From Prochlorococcus sp. AG-402-L23 (GTDB taxonomy: Bacteria > Cyanobacteriota > Cyanobacteriia > PCC-6307 > Cyanobiaceae), in contig QCIO01000005.1 of the NCBI GenBank assembly GCA_003216635.1, positions 1 to 64,000 on the forward strand: a stretch of DNA of 64,000 bases, given 5' to 3'. Of the stretch, positions 22,087-31,412 are shown piece by piece. The notes beneath the pieces are model-generated. The model was not told the DNA's origin and searched no databases. It saw only the letters and a program-made list of their open reading frames with translations. The position numbers and the translations under genes were made by a program. Position 1 is the stretch's first letter. Every line of letters begins with the position of its first letter.

Positions 22087-22544
22087 TTTTCTAGAATCAG
22101 TCTATTAACAATAAGTTCGCTTAAATCATCAGCCTGTTTAGAAAGTTGATCACGAGCAGCAGATGTCTGACTTTCAATTTCTAGTCTTGCTTTTTCTTTT
22201 GAAGCATTTGCTTCATTGTTAGCAAGTTCTAGTGCTTCTTTATAAAGCTTGTCAGACTCATTCTCAGCTTCGCCCACAATTCTTTGAGCTTCTGAACGAG
22301 CACTTTGAAGCTGAGTCATTAAATCAGCTTCTAATTTTTTAACCTCTGAAAGCTTATTTTTGGCCTCAGTAATATTATTACTTACAAACTTTTCTCTTTT
22401 TTCAACAACATTGCCAACAGGCTTAAAAAAGAGAGAATTTAATATGTAAGTTAGAGCAACTACTTGTATCGCCATTAGTGGCAAAGTGGCATTTATATCA
22501 AATAATCCACCTTCTGTAGCACCAAAAAAATTAAAGGCCAACAT
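22083..22544 (-). CDS. atpF2: ATP synthase F0 subunit b-prime
   Basis: A 153-residue second b-type subunit, a hallmark of photosynthetic bacteria. A helix at about residues 18-43 ([24 protein letters not shown]) is followed by VVEKREKFV and a charged coiled coil. The gene is also named atpG in cyanobacterial literature. It lies 68 bases downstream of atpE. Confidence 0.94.
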   Translation of the reverse strand: MLAFNFFGATEGGLFDINATLPLMAIQVVALTYILNSLFFKPVGNVVEKREKFVSNNITEAKNKLSEVKKLEADLMTQLQSARSEAQRIVGEAENESDKLYKEALELANNEANASKEKARLEIESQTSAARDQLSKQADDLSELIVNRLILEK

Positions 22545-22612
22545 ATGATTCAGTTGAAGTTAAAAAATTAAATTTAGATATTGCTAATAAGGAGTAGAAG
22601 CAATATTAACTT

Positions 22613-22876
<264 letters not shown>

Positions 22877-22936
22877 TTAATACTTGTGATAAATCTTTTT
22901 TGTCATACACGCTTGGACATCCTTTGATTTAAGAAT

Positions 22937-22957
22937 GGGTCTGATATTTTCAGACCT
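22937..22957. promoter_or_regulatory. Hairpin with repeated GTCTG/CAGAC between atpB and atpE
   Basis: GGTCTGA (22938-22944) and TCAGACC (22950-22956) form a perfect 7-base stem with a 5-base loop, extendable by one G-T pair. Further copies of the same word lie nearby: CAGAC at 22984-22988 and GTCTG at 23002-23006, which can pair with each other or with the first stem. This gives alternative structures in the atpE leader. No T tract follows on the minus strand, so a simple terminator is less likely than a processing or translation element. Confidence 0.55.
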
Positions 22958-23023
22958 ACGCGATTAAATATTTTGCCAGATTACAGACCCTTTGTAAAAG
23001 CGTCTGAATGTATTGGAAGACAG

Positions 23024-23749
23024 CTAATGATGTTCTTCAACAGCTTCTCCAATGTAGTAGGCCGCTAAAGTTGCGAAAATCAATGCCTGAATTGCACTAG
23101 TAAATAACCCTAGGAACATAACAGGTATTGGTAGAATTAGTGGAACTAAGAAGACTAGAACACCAACAACAAGTTCATCGGCCAAAATATTTCCAAATAG
23201 CCTGAAAGAGAGTGATAAAGGTTTAGTAAAATCCTCTAGAATTTTGAAAGGGAGCATAATCGGAGTTGGGTGAACATAGTATTCAAAGTATCTCCAACCT
23301 TTATTGCTTAAACCGGCATAGAAATAAGAAAGTGAAACCAATAAAGCTAAGGCTATTGTTGTATTTATATCTGCAGTAGGTGCACCCAACTCGCCACTTG
23401 GTAACTTAATTAATCTCCAAGGAATTAAAGCTCCTCCCCAATTACTAACAAAGACGAATAAAAATAAAGTACCTATAAATGGCATCCAATCTCTATAAAC
23501 TTTTTCACCTATTTGAGTCCTAGCTAGATCTCTTATGTAATCCCAGAGAAACTCAAGCAAGTTTTGAAGGCCTTTAGGATCATTTTCCATTTTTTTAGTC
23601 CCTAAAGAAATAAAAACTAGTAACGCTCCTAATAAAATCCAAGATGTCAAAAATACCTGCCCGTGAAGTCTGATATTTCCAATTTGCCAATAAAGATGTT
23701 GACCAACTTCTAATGCTGCAAAATTTGTTAGCAAGGAATTAAAGAACAT
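23024..23749 (-). CDS. atpB: ATP synthase F0 subunit a
   Basis: A 241-residue membrane subunit with about five hydrophobic helices. The essential arginine is Arg183 in [14 protein letters not shown], and the proton-path region [26 protein letters not shown] lies near the C-terminus. It forms the proton half-channels facing the c ring. It follows atpI by 22 bases. The protein ends VEEHH. Confidence 0.96.
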   Translation of the reverse strand: MFFNSLLTNFAALEVGQHLYWQIGNIRLHGQVFLTSWILLGALLVFISLGTKKMENDPKGLQNLLEFLWDYIRDLARTQIGEKVYRDWMPFIGTLFLFVFVSNWGGALIPWRLIKLPSGELGAPTADINTTIALALLVSLSYFYAGLSNKGWRYFEYYVHPTPIMLPFKILEDFTKPLSLSFRLFGNILADELVVGVLVFLVPLILPIPVMFLGLFTSAIQALIFATLAAYYIGEAVEEHH

Positions 23750-23771
23750 TTGATTTGAATAAAAAATTTAC

Positions 23772-24248
23772 TTAAGAGCGTGAAAAATAAAGAATGAGTG
23801 AAGGTTTATAAATGAAAAAACCTATCATTGCGGGGAAAATATCCAAAGATCCTAGCTTGCTCGCAAAAATAAAGAGGCAAACTGGAACTAATAGTTGCAA
23901 TTTTGATACACCTGATGATTCTTTACCAAGTTTTCCTACACTTTTAGCAAGCAAACGTAGGTAAAAAATACCGGAAATTGCACCTATAAAAATACTAAAA
24001 CCAAAAGTAAATCCGAAAAAAATTCCAGTTATTGATGCTAATAAAATAGAGACAATAAAAGTAATTCCAAAAATTGTTAATTGCAATTTTGTGTATTCAT
24101 CATTTTTAGAAAGCAAATTATCTATTTTATTGGCAATACCAGCTTTACTTTCTTTGATGATCGAATTATCAAGGGATTGAGAAAATTGAACATTCTCATT
24201 AGAAGGATGCTCAAGTTTTTTTCTATTTGAGTCCACTGATGTGAACAT
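23772..24248 (-). CDS. atpI: ATP synthase subunit I (Atp1)
   Basis: A 158-residue membrane protein with four hydrophobic segments in residues about 58-155. It is first in the atp operon, where Atp1/AtpI family members assist assembly of the c ring and Mg2+ supply in other bacteria. The first 55 residues are hydrophilic (contains SVDSNRKKLEHPSNEN), longer than usual for the family. No internal ATG offers a shorter start, so this extension is probably real. Confidence 0.85.
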   Translation of the reverse strand: MFTSVDSNRKKLEHPSNENVQFSQSLDNSIIKESKAGIANKIDNLLSKNDEYTKLQLTIFGITFIVSILLASITGIFFGFTFGFSIFIGAISGIFYLRLLAKSVGKLGKESSGVSKLQLLVPVCLFIFASKLGSLDIFPAMIGFFIYKPSLILYFSRS

Positions 24249-24255
24249 AGTTTAG

Positions 24256-24275
24256 AAACCCTCTCTGAATGGTTT
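24256..24275 (-). promoter_or_regulatory. Hairpin just upstream of the atpI start
   Basis: AAACC (24256-24260) and GGTTT (24271-24275) can form a 5-base stem with a 10-base loop. Read on the minus strand the loop includes AGAGAG beside a G-run, a weak Shine-Dalgarno-like sequence, and the stem ends 7 bases before the atpI ATG. A second pair, AGGGA (24295-24299) and TCCCT (24316-24320), lies further up in a locally G+C-rich patch. Both would be in the atp operon leader. Confidence 0.35.
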
Positions 24276-24515
24276 GAAATAAGTATATAAACCCAGGGAA
24301 TCTATCACGGAGAGGTCCCTTTTAGCTAGTTTTTTTCTATAAAAAATTAATTCTTAAGATTTATGATGAATCTATAGATCATTTTTTACTTTATTCTTCA
24401 AAAATAAAATTTATGAAAAATCATCTTTTTAATTGCTTCAACACTTTAAATCGTTAATAAAAGACTTGGCAAAATCTCAATTAAACGTCTCAATAGTACA
24501 TATACATCTAAAAAA

Positions 24516-25751
24516 TTGGAGATAAGTCAAGAAAAAATAAAATATAAAAGAATTTCTAAAAGAAAAAAAACATTTAGTTCTAATTACAGAAAAAATCTAA
24601 GCAATTTATCAGAGTCTATATTTCCATTACCTTGGACGGTATGGCCTTATGAGGCAAAAATCCTCGTCGTTCTCATTGGAATTTGGTCAATATTAGGAAT
24701 ATGCATTCTTGGATCATCAAGTTGGTGGGTGGCTAGTAGAGAAATGGGACATTGGGCTTATTTCTTAAAAAAACAAATTATTTGGACAATTCCAGGAATT
24801 GGTATATTTTATTTCGTTGTTAATACAAACATTAGAAATCTTTTAAAGTTTTCAAGAATTATTTTTTTTATTTTATTCTTTTTAATATTCCTAACCAATA
24901 TTACTGGAATTACAGTTAACGGATCCTCAAGATGGCTAGTACTAGGAAATTTACGTCTGCAACCATCTGAATTAATTAAACCTTTTCTAATTCTAGAAGC
25001 TTCTAACCTTTTCGCTCATTGGAATCTGATTAAGAATGATAAAAAATTAATTTCACTATTCTCTTTTGGATTATTAATTTTATTAATACTAAAGCAGCCT
25101 AATTTGAGTACTGCATCATTAACTGGAATTCTTTTTTGGGTAATGGGTTTATGTGGAGGCGTAAAACTAATTTCTCTCTGCTCATTTGCCTCACTAGGAT
25201 TTATTACTGGATGTATTAGTATCCTCAATAACGAATATCAAAAACTTAGAGTTACTTCATTTATTAATCCTTGGAAAGATCAACAGGAAACTGGATTTCA
25301 ATTGGTTCAAAGTTTATTAGCTGTAGGTTCAGGAGGGCTATTCGGTCAAGGTTTTGGCTTGTCTATACAAAAATTACAGTACCTACCTTTTATGTACACA
25401 GATTTTATTTTTGCCATTTTTGCTGAAGAATTTGGTTTGTTAGGGTGTACTTTATTCCTAGTTTTTCTTGCAGTTTTCTCTTATATAACTTTAAGAATTG
25501 CTCTAAAGTGCAGGAACAACTATACAAAATTAGTTTCTATCGGATGTGGTGTATTGTTGATAGGTCAATCAATAATGCATATTGCTGTAGCAACAGGCTC
25601 AATGCCTACTACCGGCTTACCACTACCTTTCATTAGTTATGGTGGAAATTCATTAATCGCATCATTTTTTATTGCAGGGATGTTACTGAGATGTTCATTA
25701 GAATCTACAGGATTCATAGGTATGATTAGTACACGAAAGACTCTTAATTAG
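24516..25751 (+). CDS. ftsW: Cell division protein FtsW (SEDS family)
   Basis: A 411-residue polytopic SEDS protein, the septal peptidoglycan glycosyltransferase partner of PBP2x/FtsI. About ten hydrophobic helices are visible. Signatures are NGSSRWLVLGNLRLQPSEL (about 134-152), LVQSLLAVGSGGLFGQGFG (about 263-281) and the C-terminal TGLPLPFISYGGNSL. The start is uncertain: the frame begins with TTG at 24516 and no ATG lies near. RodA is the alternative within the family, but the long basic N-terminus and overall pattern suit FtsW. ccdA and ccsB follow on the same strand. Confidence 0.85.
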   Translation: MEISQEKIKYKRISKRKKTFSSNYRKNLSNLSESIFPLPWTVWPYEAKILVVLIGIWSILGICILGSSSWWVASREMGHWAYFLKKQIIWTIPGIGIFYFVVNTNIRNLLKFSRIIFFILFFLIFLTNITGITVNGSSRWLVLGNLRLQPSELIKPFLILEASNLFAHWNLIKNDKKLISLFSFGLLILLILKQPNLSTASLTGILFWVMGLCGGVKLISLCSFASLGFITGCISILNNEYQKLRVTSFINPWKDQQETGFQLVQSLLAVGSGGLFGQGFGLSIQKLQYLPFMYTDFIFAIFAEEFGLLGCTLFLVFLAVFSYITLRIALKCRNNYTKLVSIGCGVLLIGQSIMHIAVATGSMPTTGLPLPFISYGGNSLIASFFIAGMLLRCSLESTGFIGMISTRKTLN

Positions 25752-25833
25752 TTAGAATTTATAAGATTTAAGTCAAGCTATCGAATCATTTAATTTAGTT
25801 ATTTCAGAATTATCTCAAAAGGGTAATCTGCTT

Positions 25834-26490
25834 ATGCAGAATGGCCTTAATAATCCTGGCCCATTTACTATATTTTTGGTTTTCAGCGCAGGACTTTTAA
25901 CGAGTCTTGGCCCATGCTCATTATCATTACTACCAATCACTATTGCTTATATAGGAGGAACAGAGAAAAATAAATTTAAACTTATTAGTTTTTCAGCAGG
26001 AGTCGTTTTTTCACTCGTTACGCTTGGTGCTGCCAGTGGATTCTTAGGAAGGATATATGGTCAAATCCCATCTTATTACACTTCGGTCGTTGCCTTGATA
26101 GCAATAATAATGGGTTTAAATTTACTAGGGATTCTAAAGTTTCAGTTCCCGAATGGACCTAATATGAAAATCATTGAAGATAAAATACCAAAATTTATAG
26201 CACCTTTTGCAATAGGGACTACTTTTGGACTAGCTTCTTCACCTTGCATTACTCCAGTTTTAGCAACTCTTCTGGCTTGGGTATCGCAAGCTAAAAATCC
26301 AACAATATCTATTATTTTTTTATTTTTCTTTGGGATAGGTCAAGTAACACCATTAATCGTTGCAGGAGCTACTGCAGAAAACTTAAAACAATTTTTAGCG
26401 CTTAGAAAATTTAGTCAAATAATCCCGACTTTAAGTGGGATATTTTTAGTTTCCCTAGGGTTATTAAATTTATTATCAAATTGGATTTAA
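25834..26490 (+). CDS. ccdA: Cytochrome c biogenesis protein CcdA
   Basis: A 218-residue membrane protein with six predicted helices, moving reducing power from the cytoplasm to the lumen for haem attachment (system II). The redox cysteines lie in LGPCSLSLLPI (about residue 28) and SSPCITPVLA (about residue 146). It directly abuts ccsB, since the TAA of ccdA is followed at once by the ATG of ccsB. The pair matures cytochromes f and c6. Confidence 0.93.
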   Translation: MQNGLNNPGPFTIFLVFSAGLLTSLGPCSLSLLPITIAYIGGTEKNKFKLISFSAGVVFSLVTLGAASGFLGRIYGQIPSYYTSVVALIAIIMGLNLLGILKFQFPNGPNMKIIEDKIPKFIAPFAIGTTFGLASSPCITPVLATLLAWVSQAKNPTISIIFLFFFGIGQVTPLIVAGATAENLKQFLALRKFSQIIPTLSGIFLVSLGLLNLLSNWI

Positions 26491-27777
26491 ATGATTATTT
26501 TTAAGAATCTAATATTAAAAATATCAAGTTTAAGATTCGCCATATCACTGATAATCTTCATAGCTATTACAAGCGGCATAGGTACTTTTATACCTCAAGG
26601 TAGTAGTAATAAATTTTATATTGATAATTTCGATAGTGCTCCCATTTTTGGATTTTTAGATGGAGAAAAAGTCTTAAAACTTCAATTGAATCATATATAT
26701 ACAAGCTTTTGGTTTTTATTTACATTAATTCTTCTTTGCATTTCTCTAGCAGCTTGTAGTTTCAGGAGGCAAATACCTTCATTAAAAGCTTCATTAAAAT
26801 GGATTGAATATAAGAGCGAAAAAAAATTTAGCAAACTGCAACTAACTACAAGTCATCCAATCAATCAAAATGGAGAATATATATCAAAAGTAGATTTATT
26901 ACTTAAAAAAAGAGGATGGAAAACATACAAATTTAAAAGTCATATTTCTGCAAGAAGTGGTTTAATTGGAAAAATCGGTCCTTTAGTTGTACATATCGGA
27001 TTAATAGTCTTACTTATAGGTTCAGCATATGGAAGTTTTACAAGTCAATCAAAAGAACAATATTTACTGCCTGGAGAAACTTTGAATCTTGTTAATGAGA
27101 GCACAAACTCAAAAGCCAATGTAAAATTAGTCGATTTTTCTATTGAACGAGAAAGTGATGGTGTACCCAAACAGTTTATTTCAAAATTAAATTTTTCTTC
27201 TGAAGATCTAAATCTAAATGAAATAAAAACCACTAAAGTTAATCACCCAATCAGGTTTAAAGGATTAACTATTTATCAAGCAGATTGGGCAATATCAAAT
27301 GTTGTTTTAGAAATAGATAATATCCTTTATCAATTACAACTAAAGGAGATTCCCGAAATCGGCAATCAAGTTTGGGGAGTTTTAATTGAATTAGGCTCGG
27401 AGACTAAAAAAAATTTCCTTTTAACAATAGATAATGAAAATGGTCCACTTAAAATTTCGAATATAGAAAATTTTTCCGGGAATAATCTCTATATCAATGA
27501 CAATACTTTAGAAGTTAATTCTTCAAAAGTATCTCTGAAAAAAATAATCCCCAGCAGTGGATTAATAATCAAAAATGATCCGTCTATACCATTTATTTAT
27601 TTTTCTTTTATTTTAATAATTTTTGGAACAATAATAAGTCTTATACCAACTAACCAAATATGGATTCTTGTAAATAAAGAATCACAAAAGTTATTTATTG
27701 GAGGTCTTAGCAATAAAAATCTAGTTGGTTTTAAAAAAGAATTTTTTAAATTATCAGAAGAAATAAAAAATTTTTAA
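26491..27777 (+). CDS. ccsB: Cytochrome c biogenesis protein CcsB (Ccs1/ResB)
   Basis: A 428-residue ResB-family protein of system II cytochrome c maturation. Helices lie near residues 11-29, 70-88, 159-179 ([19 protein letters not shown]) and 364-383, with a large lumenal domain between the last two. [14 protein letters not shown] and [15 protein letters not shown] are family motifs. The conserved His in LVVHIG is in place. It ends with a stop codon overlapping that of convergent queF. Confidence 0.92.
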   Translation: MIIFKNLILKISSLRFAISLIIFIAITSGIGTFIPQGSSNKFYIDNFDSAPIFGFLDGEKVLKLQLNHIYTSFWFLFTLILLCISLAACSFRRQIPSLKASLKWIEYKSEKKFSKLQLTTSHPINQNGEYISKVDLLLKKRGWKTYKFKSHISARSGLIGKIGPLVVHIGLIVLLIGSAYGSFTSQSKEQYLLPGETLNLVNESTNSKANVKLVDFSIERESDGVPKQFISKLNFSSEDLNLNEIKTTKVNHPIRFKGLTIYQADWAISNVVLEIDNILYQLQLKEIPEIGNQVWGVLIELGSETKKNFLLTIDNENGPLKISNIENFSGNNLYINDNTLEVNSSKVSLKKIIPSSGLIIKNDPSIPFIYFSFILIIFGTIISLIPTNQIWILVNKESQKLFIGGLSNKNLVGFKKEFFKLSEEIKNF

Positions 27778-28184
27778 TTTTTTTTCTGTCCACTAAAAAT
27801 ATCTAACTGCATAGAAACATTTCCTCTGGGGTTAAATGCAGCGTTTAAATGTATCCAGTGAGGTGAGCCTTCATTCACTAAATCATCCATAATTCTATTA
27901 ACAACTTCCTCATGTGATATTTTTATATCTCTAAAATTATTAATATAAAGCTTTAAAGACTTCAACTCATAGACTCTCAAATTAGGTTGATAAATAATAT
28001 TTAGTTTTGCAAAATCTGGATAACCAGAAAAGGGGCACTTACATGTAAATTCAGGTAACTGGATAGAAATTTCATAAATTCTTTTCTTATTAGGATTCTC
28101 GAAACAAATTATTTTTGATTCTTCAATAATTCTTTCACCATATAACGGTCTTTGAGTCGAATCATCTAATTTAGCTGTACTCAT
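27774..28184 (-). CDS. queF: 7-cyano-7-deazaguanine (preQ0) reductase
   Basis: A 136-residue unimodular QueF that reduces preQ0 to preQ1 with NADPH in queuosine synthesis. The active site is in [17 protein letters not shown]: Cys53 or Cys55 in the catalytic position with the downstream Asp of [18 protein letters not shown] is the family signature, and [13 protein letters not shown] ends the fold. Other queuosine genes are not in the window. Confidence 0.93.
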   Translation of the reverse strand: MSTAKLDDSTQRPLYGERIIEESKIICFENPNKKRIYEISIQLPEFTCKCPFSGYPDFAKLNIIYQPNLRVYELKSLKLYINNFRDIKISHEEVVNRIMDDLVNEGSPHWIHLNAAFNPRGNVSMQLDIFSGQKKN

Positions 28185-28296
28185 TTTTAGTAGAACTTAT
28201 TTACTAAACCTATATAAAAAGATCAAAATCCGCAAAAATCGCAACAAGCTTAAGTATTACAATTGAATAAGGCAAAAGCTGTTAAATCTTATTTTT

Positions 28297-28339
28297 GTAT
28301 CAGTTGTAACTTTCATAATGCCATTCTAAAGGGTTATAT
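28297..28339 (+). promoter_or_regulatory. Putative NtcA-activated promoter upstream of glnB
   Basis: GTA-N8-AAC at 28297-28310 matches the NtcA consensus GTA-N8-TAC at five of six fixed bases. After a 23-base spacer, TTATAT at 28334-28339 could be the -10 box, matching the class II NtcA geometry. glnB is under nitrogen control in cyanobacteria, which makes the site plausible. The start of the 81-residue ORF lies 23 bases after the putative -10, so that ORF would be in the same transcript. Confidence 0.45.
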
Positions 28340-28362
28340 GTGTTTAGTTCAAAAGTAAATTA

Positions 28363-28608
28363 ATGGACATTTGTTTGATAACAATCGATAACAACTTAAA
28401 TAAATCCCTTGAACCAAAAAGTGCAATTGGAATGTTATGGCTTCAAACACACTTTGACAATGATCAGTGGGAAGCATTATCAAATAGCACAGTTATTATT
28501 TCTGAGGAAAACTCCAAACTATTAATTGAAGACGCCACGAATGCAGGCCTCAATATTAAATGTTTTTCTGATATTTCAATGTTGGATGTTTTCCCAAAAA
28601 ACAATTAA
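28363..28608 (+). CDS. Hypothetical 81-residue protein upstream of glnB
   Basis: A soluble protein beginning MDICLITIDNN with a central GMLWLQTHFDNDQWEAL and an end FSDISMLDVFPK. It reads like a small alpha/beta protein but I recognise no family. It lies 24 bases before glnB on the same strand and directly after an NtcA-like promoter, so co-expression with PII under nitrogen stress is inferred. It has no membrane helix, metal-binding cysteines or catalytic motif. Confidence 0.7.
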   Translation: MDICLITIDNNLNKSLEPKSAIGMLWLQTHFDNDQWEALSNSTVIISEENSKLLIEDATNAGLNIKCFSDISMLDVFPKNN

Positions 28609-28971
<363 letters not shown>

Positions 28972-28972
28972 T

Positions 28973-29785
28973 TCAAAGAGTTTCTTTTACTAAATTTTGT
29001 ATATATTCACTATTAATCCTTGTATTTGATTGACATCCTAAGGTCATCCAAGCTAAATATTCATGATTTCCAGCAGGACCTACTAGAGGAGAAGCTATCA
29101 AATTCTTTATATTCCATTGAAAATTCTTAGCAGCATAAATAACAGACTCTATAGCCTCAGTATGGAATTTAGGATTGCGAACAACACCGCCTTTACTGAC
29201 TTTATCTTTACCCACCTCAAATTGGGGTTTAATTAAAAATATTCCCTCAATACAATCACCTTCTAATAAATTACAAATAGATTTAAAAACTAACTTTAAT
29301 GAAATAAAAGACAAATCAGCAACCACAAAATTTGGTAATTCATTACTTCTAGATAAAAGATCATTAGGTTTTAAATTTCGAATATTAGTTCGTTCAAAAA
29401 GTATGACTTTTGGGTTATTTCTAATCTTCCATGCAGTTTGTCCATAACCAACATCTATCCCATAAACTAATTTTGCTCCTTGTTGCAATAAGCAATCAGT
29501 AAATCCCCCAGTAGATATTCCTGCATCAATACATATTTTATCTTTTACTTTAATTTCAAGTTTATTAAATGCCTCCAATAATTTTTCGCCACCCCTTGAT
29601 ACAAACATAGGTTCTGAATCAATAAAAAATTCAGATCCAATTAATACTTGTTGTCCAGGTTTATCCCATACTTTTCCATTGACATCTCTAACCTTGCCCG
29701 CAAGAATTAAACCTTGAGCTTTTTGACGAGTTTCACATAAACCACTTTTCAGAAGATAAAGGTCTAATCTACTTTTTTTAATCAT
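28973..29785 (-). CDS. tlyA: TlyA-family rRNA 2'-O-methyltransferase
   Basis: A 270-residue protein. An N-terminal S4 RNA-binding domain (SRLDLYLLKSGLCETRQKAQGLILAGKV) is followed by an FtsJ-like Rossmann methyltransferase with CIDAGISTGGFTDCLLQ as the SAM-binding motif (about 89-105), VVADLSFISL near 155 and FLIKPQFEVG near 184 with the catalytic Lys. TlyA methylates 16S and 23S rRNA in mycobacteria; annotations as haemolysin are historical. The substrate site in Prochlorococcus is inferred from the family. Confidence 0.9.
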   Translation of the reverse strand: MIKKSRLDLYLLKSGLCETRQKAQGLILAGKVRDVNGKVWDKPGQQVLIGSEFFIDSEPMFVSRGGEKLLEAFNKLEIKVKDKICIDAGISTGGFTDCLLQQGAKLVYGIDVGYGQTAWKIRNNPKVILFERTNIRNLKPNDLLSRSNELPNFVVADLSFISLKLVFKSICNLLEGDCIEGIFLIKPQFEVGKDKVSKGGVVRNPKFHTEAIESVIYAAKNFQWNIKNLIASPLVGPAGNHEYLAWMTLGCQSNTRINSEYIQNLVKETL

Positions 29786-29925
29786 CTATTAATCAATAAA
29801 AAAAGACTGAATAATGAACTTGTACAAGATTAAGATCCAAATTCTTTAATACCTCCCAATTTTAAATAAGAACTAAAAAAATTACCCATTATTAACGAAA
29901 GGAATAAATGCAAACATTTTAATAT

Positions 29926-30003
29926 TTAAGCTTTCTTAATTAGCCAGAAAAATGTTACATAAGAAAATAATACCCAGGTAAATATGTTCAATGGCAAGTA
30001 CAT
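29926..30003 (-). CDS. Possible 25-residue single-helix membrane peptide
   Basis: An ATG at 30003 starts 25 codons: MYLPLNIFTWVLFSYV followed by TFFWLIKKA and a stop. It is a clean membrane helix with positive residues at the end, like small subunits of photosynthetic complexes, but it matches none that I can name. The frame stays open further upstream, towards and into purB, without adding anything convincing. It lies in the 283-base gap between divergent tlyA and purB. Confidence 0.33.
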   Translation of the reverse strand: MYLPLNIFTWVLFSYVTFFWLIKKA

Positions 30004-30068
30004 CTTTAAGGTATAGAGCAATAATTCGATTTTGGTTATAAAGTTTAAATTGATAATTAATAAAAATT

Positions 30069-31364
30069 GTGATCGAGCGTTACACATTACCCGAAATGGG
30101 GAAAATCTGGACTGATAGCTCAAAATTCCAGAGTTGGCTTAAGGTTGAAATAGCTGCATGTGAAGCAAATTTTTCTCTGGGAAAAATTCCTGAGAGTGCC
30201 ATGAAAGAGATACGTTCAAATGCAAAGTTTGATGAATCTAGAATTACAGAAATTGAGAAAGAAGTTAAACATGATGTCATAGCATTTCTTACAAGCGTTA
30301 ATGAATTTGTAGGAGATTCTGGAAGATATATACATGTTGGTATGACCAGTAGTGATGTACTTGATACTGGCTTATCTCTTCAGCTAAAAGATTCTTGCGA
30401 ATTGTTATTAGAAGAAATTGAGAGCCTAGAAAATGAAGTCAGATTAGTAGCAAGGAAGCATAAAAATACATTAATGATTGGCAGATCTCATGCAATTCAT
30501 GGGGAGCCAATTTCCTTCGGTTTTAAACTTGCTGGATGGTTAGCAGAAGTAATAAGGAACAAAAAAAGATTGTTAACACTGAAAGAATCTATAGCAATTG
30601 GACAAATAAGTGGTGCAATGGGAACTTACGCTAATACGAATCCCAAAGTAGAACAAATAACTTGTGATTTACTCGGCTTAAAACCAGATACAGCAAGTAC
30701 GCAGGTTATATCGAGAGACAGACATGCAGAATATGTTCAAACTATTGCACTAGTTGGCGCTTCTTTAGATAGATTTGCAACTGAAATAAGAAATTTACAA
30801 AGAACTGATGTTTTAGAAGTTGAGGAAGGCTTTACAAAAGGGCAAAAAGGAAGTTCTGCCATGCCTCATAAAAGAAATCCTATTCGAAGTGAAAGAGTAA
30901 GCGGTTTAGCAAGAATTTTGAGGAGTTACGTCTTAACAGCACTGGAAAATGTTCCACTTTGGCACGAAAGAGATATAAGCCATAGTTCAAATGAACGTAT
31001 CATGTTACCTGACGTATCAATCTGTTTGCATTTTATGCTCAGGGAAATGAAAGATATAGTAAGTAATTTGGAAGTTTATCCAAAAAATATGCTCAAAAAT
31101 TTAAATATATATGGTGGTGTAATCTTTAGTCAGAAAGTTTTACTTTTGCTTGTAGAGAAGGGCTTGTCTAGAGAAAAGGCTTATAGCTTAGTACAAAAAA
31201 ATGCGCATCAAGCCTGGAATACTCAGGATGGGAATTTTAAACAAAATATAGAGATAGATAATGAAATAATGGATTTTATTGATCAAAGTGAATTAGAAGA
31301 ATGTTTTAATCCTTCAATTCATCTCAATAATTTAAGTGTAATATGGGAGAAGTTAGGTATCTAG
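30069..31364 (+). CDS. purB: Adenylosuccinate lyase
   Basis: A 431-residue fumarase/aspartase-superfamily enzyme acting twice in purine synthesis (SAICAR cleavage and adenylosuccinate cleavage). It starts with GTG and reads IERYTLPEMG. Motifs are HVGMTSSDVLDTG (about 91), RSHAIHGEPISFG (about 139) with the catalytic His, and the signature SSAMPHKRNP at about 262. Length and motif order are normal. fumC follows 48 bases downstream. Confidence 0.96.
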   Translation: MIERYTLPEMGKIWTDSSKFQSWLKVEIAACEANFSLGKIPESAMKEIRSNAKFDESRITEIEKEVKHDVIAFLTSVNEFVGDSGRYIHVGMTSSDVLDTGLSLQLKDSCELLLEEIESLENEVRLVARKHKNTLMIGRSHAIHGEPISFGFKLAGWLAEVIRNKKRLLTLKESIAIGQISGAMGTYANTNPKVEQITCDLLGLKPDTASTQVISRDRHAEYVQTIALVGASLDRFATEIRNLQRTDVLEVEEGFTKGQKGSSAMPHKRNPIRSERVSGLARILRSYVLTALENVPLWHERDISHSSNERIMLPDVSICLHFMLREMKDIVSNLEVYPKNMLKNLNIYGGVIFSQKVLLLLVEKGLSREKAYSLVQKNAHQAWNTQDGNFKQNIEIDNEIMDFIDQSELEECFNPSIHLNNLSVIWEKLGI

Positions 31365-31412
31365 GATTACTGAAAACCTTATCTAAGTTAAACCAGTGTT
31401 TTCAGAGGAATA

